A stretch of 46,990 bases of DNA from Wenzhouxiangella sp. (GTDB taxonomy: Bacteria; Pseudomonadota; Gammaproteobacteria; Xanthomonadales; Wenzhouxiangellaceae). The stretch spans positions 1 through 46,990 of the forward strand of contig SKKV01000123.1 in the NCBI GenBank assembly GCA_007123575.1, given 5' to 3'. Made by a program: the position numbers and the translations under genes. The notes below the pieces were generated by a model. It worked only from the letters and a program-made list of their open reading frames with translations, did no database searches and had not been told where the DNA came from. Shown here in pieces: positions 30,911-40,171 of the stretch. Positions within the stretch are counted from its first letter, which is position 1; each line of letters opens with the position of its first letter.

Positions 30911-33900
30911 GGGCTTTCCTTCGCCATGTGCTGATTCCGCTGATCGCGATCACTGCCATCTCGTTGGTGATCTGGTTCGCTGGTCCTCTGATTAGCTTTG
31001 CCGGCTGGGTGCCGTTGGAGCATCCCTACTGGCGAATCGCCCTGATCGTGCTGTTGTATCTGTGGTGGATCATCAAAAAGACGCGGGCCTGGATGATCGG
31101 GCGGCGCTACAACGAGGAGCTCGCCCAGCAGGTGATCGAGGCCGAACCGGAGACCGACCGTTCGGCCGAAGAAGTTCAACTGCTGCGCGAGCGACTGCAG
31201 GAAGCGCTGGAGGTATTGAAAAAGGCCAAGCTCGGCGGCAAGGGCGAAAACAAGCGCCTGTACCAGATTCCCTGGTATCTGATCATTGGTCCACCGGGCG
31301 CGGGCAAGACCACCGCGCTGGTCAACTCCGGCCTCAAGTTCCCGCTGGCCGAGCGCTTCGGCGTCGAGGCGCTGAAAGGCGTCGGCGGCACGCGCCACTG
31401 CGACTGGTGGTTCACCAACGAGGCGGTGCTGATCGATACTGCCGGTCGCTACACCACCCAGGATTCCGACCGTGAGCGCGACGCGGGGGCCTGGAAGGGC
31501 TTCTTGAGCCTGCTCAAGCGCTACCGCAAGCGCCAGCCGATCAACGGCGCCATGGTGGCGATCAGTATCTCCGATCTACTGACCGGCACCGAATCCGAGC
31601 GCCGCGCACATGCCCAGGCGGTGCGCAGCCGCCTGCAAGAGCTGCAGTCGGAGCTGGGCGTGCGTTTCCCGGTCTATCTCATGTTCACCAAGTGTGACCT
31701 GCTGGCCGGTTTCAACGAGTTCTTCGACGATCTTGGGAGAAACGAACGCGAACAAGTCTGGGGCTTTACCGTCGATCTTGACCAGTCGCGGCAGGGCAAT
31801 GCCGTCGAGCAGATCGGAGAAGAATTCGAACTCCTGTGTCAGCGTCTTGGCCAGCAGGTTGTCGATAAACTTCAGCACGAGCGCGCCGAGCCCAGGCGCC
31901 AAGCCATTTACGCGTTTCCGCAGCAGTTTGCCGCGCTCAAGCCGCTGCTTGATGACTTCATGTCCGAGGCGTTCAGTCCGACTCGCTACGAGCAGGAGCT
32001 GATGTTGCGTGGCTGCTATTTTACCAGCGCGACCCAGGAGGGCACGCCAATTGACCGGGTCATGGGCGCCTTGTCGCGTTCCTTTGGCGTCGGCTCAATG
32101 GCAGGTCCGGCCGCAGCCGGGCGCGGCCAGAGCTTCTTCCTCACCCGGCTGCTGACCGAGGTCATCTTCCCCGAGGCGGCGCTGGCTGGTGTCGATGCGC
32201 GCGGAGAGCAGCGCCGCAAGCTTCTCCAATGGGGAACGGTCGCTGCCAGTGTTCTGGTGCTGGTTACCGCGGTTTCGCTCTGGTCGTTTAGTTTCATTCA
32301 CAACCGTGGTCTGGTCGAGGCCATGGACGAGGCTTCCGACCAGATGCGGCTGAATCTGCATAGAATTGAGGGTCAGCCGGCCGACCTTCCGGAGATGATC
32401 TTTCTCCTTAACCAGCTGCGCGATTTGCCACATGGCTACGCCGAACGAGATCAACGGCCGCCGCGGCGGGCGGGTTTTGGCCTGTATCAGGGAGAAAAGA
32501 TGGGCCAGGAGGCGCGTCGGGCTTACATTCGACTGCTCCACAACATGCTTTTGCCTCAGTTGATCTACCGGGCCGAAGACCGTCTTAGACACAGTGCCGA
32601 TGCACCCGAGTTCCTGTACGAGTCGCTGAAGGTGTATTTGATGATGGATCGGCCGCGGCGCTACGATGCCGAGATCGTCGACCTCTGGTACCAGTTTGAC
32701 CTGGAGCGCTTTCCTCCGGAAGGCCTTACCCTGGATGAGCGCGAGGCACTATCGCTGCATGTGCAGGCGTTGGCCAATAACATGCAGGTGCCGATTCAGT
32801 TCGAGCTCGATGAATATCTGATCGCCGATACGCGAGCCGTGCTGCGGGCGTTGCCCATGGCCCGTCGCGCCCTGCAACGGCTGGAGATCGAGGCCGAGTA
32901 TTCGCGAGATGTGCGCGCCTTCAGGGTTTCAGAGAATGCAGGTCCACAGGCCGAGTTAGTGTTTCAACGTTCCAGTGGCCGGTCCCTCGATGAAGGGATT
33001 AACGGATTGTATACCTATGCCGGCTACCACCTGGTTTTGCGACCGCAAATCCGAGATATTGTCAACGAGCTGCTTGGCGAGACCTGGGTGCTGGCCGATG
33101 AGCCTCGAAGCCGCCTCGATGATGTACGTGAAGTCAGTCGGCTGGTCGACGAGGTTCGTGAACTCTATTTCCGCGAGTTCGTCCGTCAGTGGGAGAACCT
33201 GCTGGGGGATCTCGAAATTGTCGGTTTTGCCAATACCAACGACGCTGTCAGGGTCTTGCGCGCTGCCTCGGGCACCCAGTCACCGATCCGCTGGCTGCTG
33301 GGTGCGGTGGCCGATGAGACCCAGCTAAGCCGCACGGATGACGAAGGAGGCGGTCTCCAGCCTTACCGAGATGCTGCCGCGCGGGGTGCGCAGCGGCGCC
33401 TCACACGCATGCTGCCACGCGAGGCGCGCGAAGTGGCGAGACAGGGCGGTCGGGGCGCAACCACTGATCCAGCTGCAGTGGTGGAAGATCGATTCCGTGC
33501 CCTGGTACGGCTGGCCGGTGATGGTGACCTGGGCAGTGATTGGCCGATTGACCAGCCGCTGAATACGCTTGGCCGGTTGGCGATTACCTTCGAAGACTCG
33601 GCGCGCGGTGTTGCTGCGGGTCTTGGGACTACGGCGGATCTCACGCGAAGCCTGCGCGAAGAAGCGTTGAGATTGCCGGACCCGGTATCCGAGTGGCTGG
33701 GGTCGTTCTCGGTCGGCATCGTGCAATTGACTGCGGCCGACACGCGTTCGCGAGTGCAGCGCCAGTGGGCCAGCCAGGTTCTGCCGACCTGTCGGGAGCT
33801 GACCGGTCAGCGCTATCCATTTCGCGCCGGAGCCAGTCAGGACCTTTCCCTTCAGGAGTTTGGTCGATTGTTCGGACACGGTGGTCTTCTCGACCAGTTC

Positions 33901-34452
33901 TTCGAACAGAACCTGCAGACTTATGCAGATACCGGTTCCTCGCCCTGGCGTTGGCGGCCGCCCAGGCCGGGCGCGCCCAGCCTGTCTGGAGAGAGTATCC
34001 GTCAGTTTGAAAATGCACGCCGCATCCGTGATGCCTTCTTCCCGGAAGGGGGGCAGCGGCCGATCGTTCAGCTTGATCTCCGCCCGGAGGAGATGGACCA
34101 GGCGATTAATCGTCTGACCCTGCGGATTGGGGATCAGTCAGTGGAGTACTTCCACGGACCGGTCCGGTTTACCACCGTACGCTGGCCTGATCCAAGCGGG
34201 GCTACAGGTGTCCGTCTGCAGTTCGATCCACCTGCAGTCAGCGGGCGCTCGGCGGCATCGGCTGATGGTCCATGGGCCCTGTTTCGGTTCTTTGAGCAGT
34301 TCCGTACCCAGACTGGAGCGACGCCAGAGAGCATGTACGTAGACTTCGAAATGGCCGGTCGTCACGCGCGCTACCTGGTCCGATCGCATGCGTTGGTCAA
34401 TCCGTTGACTACGGACTTGATCCAACGTTTTCAATGCCCGTCGGCGCTGTAG
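30907..34452 (+). CDS. tssM: T6SS inner-membrane protein TssM (IcmF)
   Basis: 1181 aa; Walker A IIGPPGAGKTTALVNSGLKFPLAERFG, GGTRHCDWWFTNEAVLIDTAGRYTTQDSD; C-terminal domain LFRFFEQFRTQ. Confidence 0.96.
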   Translation: MRAFLRHVLIPLIAITAISLVIWFAGPLISFAGWVPLEHPYWRIALIVLLYLWWIIKKTRAWMIGRRYNEELAQQVIEAEPETDRSAEEVQLLRERLQEALEVLKKAKLGGKGENKRLYQIPWYLIIGPPGAGKTTALVNSGLKFPLAERFGVEALKGVGGTRHCDWWFTNEAVLIDTAGRYTTQDSDRERDAGAWKGFLSLLKRYRKRQPINGAMVAISISDLLTGTESERRAHAQAVRSRLQELQSELGVRFPVYLMFTKCDLLAGFNEFFDDLGRNEREQVWGFTVDLDQSRQGNAVEQIGEEFELLCQRLGQQVVDKLQHERAEPRRQAIYAFPQQFAALKPLLDDFMSEAFSPTRYEQELMLRGCYFTSATQEGTPIDRVMGALSRSFGVGSMAGPAAAGRGQSFFLTRLLTEVIFPEAALAGVDARGEQRRKLLQWGTVAASVLVLVTAVSLWSFSFIHNRGLVEAMDEASDQMRLNLHRIEGQPADLPEMIFLLNQLRDLPHGYAERDQRPPRRAGFGLYQGEKMGQEARRAYIRLLHNMLLPQLIYRAEDRLRHSADAPEFLYESLKVYLMMDRPRRYDAEIVDLWYQFDLERFPPEGLTLDEREALSLHVQALANNMQVPIQFELDEYLIADTRAVLRALPMARRALQRLEIEAEYSRDVRAFRVSENAGPQAELVFQRSSGRSLDEGINGLYTYAGYHLVLRPQIRDIVNELLGETWVLADEPRSRLDDVREVSRLVDEVRELYFREFVRQWENLLGDLEIVGFANTNDAVRVLRAASGTQSPIRWLLGAVADETQLSRTDDEGGGLQPYRDAAARGAQRRLTRMLPREAREVARQGGRGATTDPAAVVEDRFRALVRLAGDGDLGSDWPIDQPLNTLGRLAITFEDSARGVAAGLGTTADLTRSLREEALRLPDPVSEWLGSFSVGIVQLTAADTRSRVQRQWASQVLPTCRELTGQRYPFRAGASQDLSLQEFGRLFGHGGLLDQFFEQNLQTYADTGSSPWRWRPPRPGAPSLSGESIRQFENARRIRDAFFPEGGQRPIVQLDLRPEEMDQAINRLTLRIGDQSVEYFHGPVRFTTVRWPDPSGATGVRLQFDPPAVSGRSAASADGPWALFRFFEQFRTQTGATPESMYVDFEMAGRHARYLVRSHALVNPLTTDLIQRFQCPSAL

Positions 34453-34501
34453 CGATTTGCTACCGCGCCGATTGGTTAAGTGTTAGGTAAGGAATGAGGG
34501 A

Positions 34502-35275
34502 ATGACGCCAAGCTCCGGTTGTTACGGAAAAATCCCGCGGGTAGGTGATTTCATTACCCGCTTCCTGCCGGGTAGCGTAGTCGCCAACTGGGACGAGTGG
34601 CTGCAGGAGGGAATCAGTGCAAGCCGCGAGACGCTAAACGATGGCTGGATTGACTACTACATAGTCAGCCCAATCTGGAATTTCGCCGTCGGTCCGGGGA
34701 CGCTGGATCAGTCGACCTGGCTGGGTGTGCTTATTCCCAGCGTCGACAGGGTCGGTCGCTATTTTCCCTTTTCAGTCATGGTCAATGCGGGCGACCATCC
34801 GCCAATCAGCGCAATGGCTCGCTGGCAGCCCTGGTTTGAAGCAGCGCAAGGCTTGGCGCTGGAGTGCCTGGGCGATGAGTTTGAGCCAGAGACGCTGGAA
34901 GGGCGCCTTGCCGAGTTGCCGCTGGCACGGCGATCCTCACCGGTGCGCAAGCGCGACGAAAATTGGATCGGTTTGAATAATACCGCCTGCCACTATCGGC
35001 TCGGCAGCGAGCTCGGTATGACCGAACTGTTGGGCGTGCTGGCTGACGATGCCTTCGCAGAGTTGATGCCGGCGGTGTCGATTTGGTGGACAGAGGGCTC
35101 GGATCGGGTGCCAGCCACGTTGCTGCTGGCCGACGGGATGCCGCCGGCCAGCGCCTATGCTGCGTTGCTGGACGGTAGCTTTGTCGATGGTGGATGGCCC
35201 CTGGCAGGGCTGGTGGGGAAGGAAGGGCGCGAATTTGCGCCTGGCCTGGCGCCGGCCGACGATGACCTCTCCTGA
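34502..35275 (+). CDS. tagF: T6SS-associated protein TagF
   Basis: CYGKIPRVGDFITRFLPGSVVANWDEWLQEGISASRE, WLGVLIPSVDRVGRYFPFSVMV. Confidence 0.93.
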   Translation: MTPSSGCYGKIPRVGDFITRFLPGSVVANWDEWLQEGISASRETLNDGWIDYYIVSPIWNFAVGPGTLDQSTWLGVLIPSVDRVGRYFPFSVMVNAGDHPPISAMARWQPWFEAAQGLALECLGDEFEPETLEGRLAELPLARRSSPVRKRDENWIGLNNTACHYRLGSELGMTELLGVLADDAFAELMPAVSIWWTEGSDRVPATLLLADGMPPASAYAALLDGSFVDGGWPLAGLVGKEGREFAPGLAPADDDLS

Positions 35276-36026
35276 GCAGTCGAACATCGCCGTGGAAAGC
35301 AGTGCCTTCACTCACCAGGGCTACTACCGCGAGCGCAACGAAGACGCGCTGCTGGAACAGGCCGAACGCGGTCTGTGGGCGGTTTGCGATGGCATGGGCG
35401 GACACGAGGCCGGCGATGTTGCGTCGCAATGGATTGTTCGCCAACTTGGAAGCGTTGATCTTTCCGATCGCTTGAGTGAATCGGTTCGGAACATCAAGAG
35501 ATGTCTGCTCGACTGCAATCGATACCTGTGGGGTTATTCCAGAACGAACCAACTTGGGCAGATCGGGGCGACGGTCGTTGTGCTGCTGCTGCAATCAGGG
35601 CGAGCCGTGGTCATCTGGGCCGGTGATAGCCGCGTTTACCGACTGCGCAACCGCGTGTTTCGACAAGTAACAGAGGACCACAGCTATGCCCAGGAGGTAG
35701 CAAAGGCCACCGGTCAACCGCCTGACTACTCGCGCCCCGGCAACGAGGCAATCACACGAGCCATTGGTGCCTGCGAGAGCGTCGCTCTGGATTCGCTGGT
35801 AATGGAGGGCAGGCCGGGGGACGGCTGGCTGTTGTGCTCGGACGGTGTCAGCGGTTCGGTCAGCAGAGATCGCCTCGAAGAATTGCTACGGCACGATCAT
35901 TCGCCGGCCGAGACGATCGTGGACGAAGCCCTGCAGAACGGCTCGCGGGATAACTGCACTGCTATCTGCGTGCGGGTTCAAGGGTCCCACTTTAGCGCCC
36001 CTTCGTCATCAACAGAATACATGTAA
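35262..36026 (+). CDS. pppA: PP2C-family Ser/Thr phosphatase, T6SS-associated (PppA-like)
   Basis: RERNEDALLEQAERGLWAVCDGMGGHEAGDVAS, VVIWAGDSRVYRLRN, EDHSYAQE, LLCSDGVSGSVS; ATG 35262 overlaps the end of tagF. Confidence 0.92.
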   Translation: MTSPEQSNIAVESSAFTHQGYYRERNEDALLEQAERGLWAVCDGMGGHEAGDVASQWIVRQLGSVDLSDRLSESVRNIKRCLLDCNRYLWGYSRTNQLGQIGATVVVLLLQSGRAVVIWAGDSRVYRLRNRVFRQVTEDHSYAQEVAKATGQPPDYSRPGNEAITRAIGACESVALDSLVMEGRPGDGWLLCSDGVSGSVSRDRLEELLRHDHSPAETIVDEALQNGSRDNCTAICVRVQGSHFSAPSSSTEYM

Positions 36027-36259
36027 AAACCCTCCCAGTCGCTGCCGTCGTGAATGATCACTTTGCTGAACGTCATGAATCGGGCCTTGGCGAATTCCTC
36101 CATCATCGGCTCGCTCATTCGTCTCTCTTTCAGGTACGACCGCCAGGCGTCCTTGTCCATCGGCTCGATTTTCTGGCCGCCGTCGGAGGCGCTCTGCAAC
36201 GCCCCAAGAAAGCTCCAGAATTCGACTTCCTTGATTCTAGGCATCCGTTTTTTTTCCAA
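35978..36259 (-). CDS. Uncharacterised small protein (93 aa from TTG, or 88 aa from ATG at 36244) between the two T6SS gene blocks
   Basis: ORF MPRIKEVEFWSFLGALQSASDGGQKIEPMDKDAWRSYLKERRMSEPMMEEFAKARFMTFSKVIIHDGSDWEGFYMYSVDDEGALKWDP; protein-like composition; fills the space between pppA and tssA, overlapping the pppA 3' end by 49 bp. No family recognised. Confidence 0.6.
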   Translation of the reverse strand: MEKKRMPRIKEVEFWSFLGALQSASDGGQKIEPMDKDAWRSYLKERRMSEPMMEEFAKARFMTFSKVIIHDGSDWEGFYMYSVDDEGALKWDP

Positions 36260-36272
36260 TGAACTTGGCCGA

Positions 36273-36278
36273 ATTCTA
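36273..36278 (-). promoter_or_regulatory. Possible -10 element for the small minus-strand ORF
   Basis: Reverse-strand TAGAAT (one mismatch to TATAAT), about 29 nt upstream of the ATG at 36244; no convincing -35. Confidence 0.25.
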
Positions 36279-36380
36279 TCCCGGTTTCCGTTTTATTTCA
36301 TTGAGGGATGCTTGAATAGCGCCGAATGGTGCCGGACAAGTTTTCGCCAAGGGACCAATCGGGCGGTATTGCCCACTATT

Positions 36381-36410
36381 TTGCTTGTAGTCGAAACCAT
36401 GGTGTATGAT
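36381..36410 (+). promoter_or_regulatory. Candidate sigma70-type promoter for the tssA-clpV block
   Basis: TTGCTT (36381-36386), 18-nt spacer, TATGAT (36405-36410), 39 nt before the tssA ATG. Confidence 0.45.
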
Positions 36411-36448
36411 CCGGTGATTATCAGAGATTGCAGCGGGGTAAGCTCCAG

Positions 36449-37495
36449 ATGAGCGCAATACTGGACATTGAGCGGATGCTCAAACCGGTTTCGGAGGAGA
36501 GTCCCTGCGGTGAGAATCTCGATGATTTCGTGTTCACCCCCGAGTTTGGGGAGTTGCAGCGCTTGGCTCAGGGCCGCGAAGAGCACGTTATGGGCGACGA
36601 AGTTATCCCGGCCGAAGAGCCCGATTGGCGGGCGGTGCTTGACCAGGGCCAGAAGCTATTCGACCAGGCCAAGTCCTTGCGTGTCGCGGTCCTGGTTACC
36701 AAGGCGGCAACTGCCCGGTCAGGTTTGGCTGGCCTGGCGTCTTCGCTGAATCTGGTCCGATTGCTGCTTGAAACCTTCTGGGACTCGATTGAGCCTCTGA
36801 TCGAAGAGGATGGCGACGCCTCAGAGCGTATGCGTACGCTCAGCGAACTAGATACTCCGCTGGGCTTTATCCAGATGACGCGACGCTGCGAGCTGGTGGC
36901 ATCGCAGGCGATCGGGCGCTTCACGATACGCGACTATTTGATTGCCACCGATCATCTTGAGGTCCCGGCCGGTGAATCCGCGCCAGAGCTCGCCACCATT
37001 AACCAGGCATTTATGGATGTCGAGGTCGAAACGCTCAAGGAAACGCTGGGCTATCTCGACCAGGCCATTGAACATGCCACTGTCATCGAAGCAGACTATA
37101 ACGAGAAAGTATCGGCGGCTGACCAGTTGTCGCTGGCCGAAATCGTCCGCCTGTGCCGCGATGTGCGGCCCGCCGTGCAAGAAGCGCTGGAACGGCGCGG
37201 CATCGTCGCTGCTGGCGCGGGCGAGGCGGCTGCCGCAGCGGCTGCGCCGGAAGGGCAGGTCGCCCCGCCGCCAGCGGCGGCACCCGGTGAAATCAATAGC
37301 CGCGATGACGTGATCAAGGCCTTGGATCGGATCAGTGAATATTTCAACAAGAATGAGCCATCCAGCCCGGTGCCGCTTTTGATGCAGCGAGCCAAGCGAT
37401 TGGTCTCTCAAGATTTCATGTCCATTCTCAAGGATCTCGCCCCCGACGGTCTCAAACAGATCGAGATGATCTCGGGGAGCAAGAAGGAAAAGTAG
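36449..37495 (+). CDS. tssA: T6SS protein TssA (ImpA N-terminal domain)
   Basis: IERMLKPVSEESPCGENLDDFVFTPEFGELQRLAQGREEHVMGDEVIPAEEPDWRAV; C-terminal INSRDDVIKALDRISEYFNKNEPSSPVPLLMQRAKRLVSQDFMSILKDLAPDGL. Confidence 0.94.
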   Translation: MSAILDIERMLKPVSEESPCGENLDDFVFTPEFGELQRLAQGREEHVMGDEVIPAEEPDWRAVLDQGQKLFDQAKSLRVAVLVTKAATARSGLAGLASSLNLVRLLLETFWDSIEPLIEEDGDASERMRTLSELDTPLGFIQMTRRCELVASQAIGRFTIRDYLIATDHLEVPAGESAPELATINQAFMDVEVETLKETLGYLDQAIEHATVIEADYNEKVSAADQLSLAEIVRLCRDVRPAVQEALERRGIVAAGAGEAAAAAAAPEGQVAPPPAAAPGEINSRDDVIKALDRISEYFNKNEPSSPVPLLMQRAKRLVSQDFMSILKDLAPDGLKQIEMISGSKKEK

Positions 37496-37508
37496 GCAAC
37501 CAACCCAG

Positions 37509-37530
37509 GCCGAGCCTTCGTGCGCTCGGC
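37509..37530 (+). other. Stem-loop in the tssA-tssB intergenic region
   Basis: GCCGAGC (37509-37515), 8-nt loop, GCTCGGC (37524-37530), perfect 7-bp stem; no T tract. Confidence 0.5.
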
Positions 37531-37552
37531 AAAATGACTAAGGAGCGAGACA

Positions 37553-38077
37553 GTGGCCAAGGAGAGCAGACAGAAATTCATCGCGCGCAATCGCGCGCCG
37601 CGAGTTCAGATTGAATACGACGTGGAACTTTACGGTGCTGAAAAGAAAATGCATATCCCCTTTGTCATGGGCATCATGGCAGATCTGGCCGGCAAGCAGG
37701 AAGACCCATTACCGCCCATCGAGCAGCGCAAGTTTCTCGAGTTCGACATGGACAATTTCGATGACCGGATGAAGGCGATGAAGCCGCGCGCTGCCTTCCG
37801 AGTCAACAATACCCTAAGCGATGACGGTGGCGAGCTCAGCGTCGACCTCACCTTTGAAAGTATGGATGATTTCTCCCCTGCGGCCGTGGCCCGCAAGGTC
37901 GAGCCCCTTCGCAAGCTGCTTGAGGCGCGCACCCAGTTGGCCAACCTGGTCACCTACATGGATGGTAAGGCGGGTGCCGAAGAGCTTGTTTCGAAGGCAA
38001 TTAATGATCCGGAACTGCTGAAGTCGCTGACTTCGGCACCGAACCCGGATGACAAGAAAGATAGCGAGGAGGGCTGA
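37553..38077 (+). CDS. tssB: T6SS contractile sheath small subunit TssB (VipA)
   Basis: RAPRVQIEYDVELYGAEKKMHIPFVMGIMADLAGKQEDPLPPIEQRKFLEFDMDNFDDRMKAMKPR; GTG start with AAGGAG SD. Confidence 0.96.
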   Translation: MAKESRQKFIARNRAPRVQIEYDVELYGAEKKMHIPFVMGIMADLAGKQEDPLPPIEQRKFLEFDMDNFDDRMKAMKPRAAFRVNNTLSDDGGELSVDLTFESMDDFSPAAVARKVEPLRKLLEARTQLANLVTYMDGKAGAEELVSKAINDPELLKSLTSAPNPDDKKDSEEG

Positions 38078-38080
38078 GTC

Positions 38081-39577
38081 ATGGCGCAGGAAAAGGAACA
38101 AGCGCAAGCGCAGGCGACGGAACAGGTTGCCGAGCAGGACGATTTCAGCGCGCTGTTGCAAAAGGAGTTTCGGCCGAAAAGTGCGCGGGCCAAGAATGAG
38201 GTCGAGACGGCGGTCAAGATTCTCGCCGAGCACGTGCTCGAAGGGGTCGCCCTGGTCTCGGACGACGCTGTCACGACGATCAATGCACTGGTTGCGGAAA
38301 TTGATCGCCGTTTGACCGAGCAGGTCAATGAAATCATCCATCACGAGGAGTTTCAGCAGCTTGAGGGATCCTGGCGTGGGTTGCACTACCACGTCATGAA
38401 TACTGAAACCGATGAGCAGCTCAAGATCAGGGTAATGAACGTCGGCAAAGACGAGCTGGCAAAAATGTTCAAGCGTTATCCCGGTGCGTCTTGGGATCAA
38501 AGCCCGCTGTTCAAGAAGATCTACGAAGAAGAGTATGGCCAACTGGGCGGTGCCCCGTTTGGTTGTCTGGTCGGCGACTACACCTTCGACCACAACGCCA
38601 AGGATGTCGCTATTCTCAACGGCATGGCCCAGATTGCGGCCGCCGCGCACGCGCCATTTCTGGCCGCGGCAGGGCCCAACCTGCTGCAGATGGACTCATG
38701 GAATGAACTGGCCAATCCGCGTGATCTGGCCAAGATCACGTCGACCCCCGAATACGCTGCCTGGAAATCGCTGCGAGAGTCGGAGGACTCACGCTACCTA
38801 GGCCTGACCATGCCGCGATTCCTGGCGCGTCTGCCCTATGGCTCCAAGACCGATCCGGTTGAAGATTTCAATTTTGAAGAAGACACCGAAGGTGCGGATT
38901 CCGGAAAGTATTGCTGGGCCAACTCTGCCTATGCCATGGCAACCAACGTAACCGGGGCATTCAAGAAGTATGGGTGGTGTACGCGCATTCGGGGCGTCGA
39001 ATCTGGTGGGGCCGTTGAAGGATTGCCGACCCATACCTTCCCAACTGATGACGGCGGGGTGGACATGAAGTGTCCGACCGAGATTGCGATCAGCGATCGT
39101 CGAGAAGCCGAACTCGCCAAGATCGGTTTGATGCCGCTGATCCATCGCAAGAACACTGACTTTGCCGCCTTCATCGGTGCCCAGTCGCTGCAGCAGCCGG
39201 CGCAATATGATGACCCGGATGCAACCGCCAACGCCAACCTGTCGGCGCGCTTGCCCTACCTGTTTGCCTGTTGCCGTTTCGCGCATTACCTGAAATGCAT
39301 TGTTCGCGACAAGATTGGTTCGTTCCGTGAGCGTGAAGACATGGAGCGTTGGCTGTCGAAGTGGATCATGCAATATGTAGACGGGGATCCGGCTCACAGT
39401 TCCGAGGATACCAAGGCACGCAAGCCTCTGGCTGCAGCCGAGGTCAGAGTTCAGGAGGTTGAGGGCAATCCGGGATACTACACCTCGCAATTCTTCCTGC
39501 GCCCGCATTACCAGCTTGAAGGGCTGTCGGTCTCTCTGCGGCTGGTTTCCAAGTTGCCTTCGGCGAAGGGCCAGTAA
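38081..39577 (+). CDS. tssC: T6SS contractile sheath large subunit TssC (VipB)
   Basis: EFQQLEGSWRGLHYHVMNTETDEQLKIRVMNVGKDEL, PRFLARLPYG, FRFAHYLK-like CCRFAHYLKCIVRDKIGSF, NPGYYTSQFFLRPHYQLEGLSVSLRLVSKLPS. Confidence 0.98.
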   Translation: MAQEKEQAQAQATEQVAEQDDFSALLQKEFRPKSARAKNEVETAVKILAEHVLEGVALVSDDAVTTINALVAEIDRRLTEQVNEIIHHEEFQQLEGSWRGLHYHVMNTETDEQLKIRVMNVGKDELAKMFKRYPGASWDQSPLFKKIYEEEYGQLGGAPFGCLVGDYTFDHNAKDVAILNGMAQIAAAAHAPFLAAAGPNLLQMDSWNELANPRDLAKITSTPEYAAWKSLRESEDSRYLGLTMPRFLARLPYGSKTDPVEDFNFEEDTEGADSGKYCWANSAYAMATNVTGAFKKYGWCTRIRGVESGGAVEGLPTHTFPTDDGGVDMKCPTEIAISDRREAELAKIGLMPLIHRKNTDFAAFIGAQSLQQPAQYDDPDATANANLSARLPYLFACCRFAHYLKCIVRDKIGSFREREDMERWLSKWIMQYVDGDPAHSSEDTKARKPLAAAEVRVQEVEGNPGYYTSQFFLRPHYQLEGLSVSLRLVSKLPSAKGQ

Positions 39578-39617
39578 TTTTTTCGGTGGCGGGGTGCAGG
39601 GTCTCGCCGAATTGAAC

Positions 39618-39634
39618 GCTCAAGCTTGTTGAGC
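39618..39634 (+). other. Small stem-loop in the hcp leader
   Basis: GCTCAA (39618-39623), GCTTG loop, TTGAGC (39629-39634), 6-bp stem, 28 nt before the hcp ATG. Confidence 0.4.
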
Positions 39635-39661
39635 AATGTCGTTAAATGAGGAGTAAGCACC

Positions 39662-40147
39662 ATGTCTGTAGACGCTTTTTTGAAATTCGGTAGCATTGAC
39701 GGAGATTCCAAGGTTGCCGGTCACGAAGATGAAATCGAAGTGCTTGGTTGGTCGTGGGGGGCACACCAGTCCGGGACAATGCATCGCGGTCGCGGTGGTG
39801 GTGCCGGTAAGGTTTCGGTACAGGACATCACGATCAACAAGTGGGTTGATCAGGCTACGCCAAATCTTTGGAAGCTTTGCTGCAATGGCAAGCATGAAGA
39901 TGAGGCCGTGCTCACCATTCGCAAGGCCGGTGGCGATTCTCCCGTGGAGTACCTGAAAATCACCATGGAAGAGGTGTTGATTTCCGACCTTCAAACCGGT
40001 TCAGGTGCGGGCGACGAAGATGTCACTGAAACAATCAGCTTGAACTTCGCCAAGTTCAAACTCGAGTACACGCCTCAGGAAGGTGATGGTACCCCGGGTG
40101 CGACCGTTGAAACAGGCTGGGACATTCGGGCCAACGAAGAAGGCTGA
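39662..40147 (+). CDS. hcp: T6SS inner tube protein Hcp (TssD)
   Basis: MSVDAFLKFGSIDGDSKVAGHEDEIEVLGWSWGAHQSGTMHRGRGGGAGKVSVQDITINKWVDQATPNLWKLCCNGKH. Confidence 0.97.
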   Translation: MSVDAFLKFGSIDGDSKVAGHEDEIEVLGWSWGAHQSGTMHRGRGGGAGKVSVQDITINKWVDQATPNLWKLCCNGKHEDEAVLTIRKAGGDSPVEYLKITMEEVLISDLQTGSGAGDEDVTETISLNFAKFKLEYTPQEGDGTPGATVETGWDIRANEEG

Positions 40148-40171
40148 TTGGGTTCGTTGTCGCAATGATGA

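Noticed and set aside
39557-39583. CCTTC-GGC-GAAGG hairpin and T6 at the end of tssC, as a possible terminator
   Set aside because: Stem is only 5 bp and the T run is 8 nt away, beginning after the stop codon; too weak to call a terminator.
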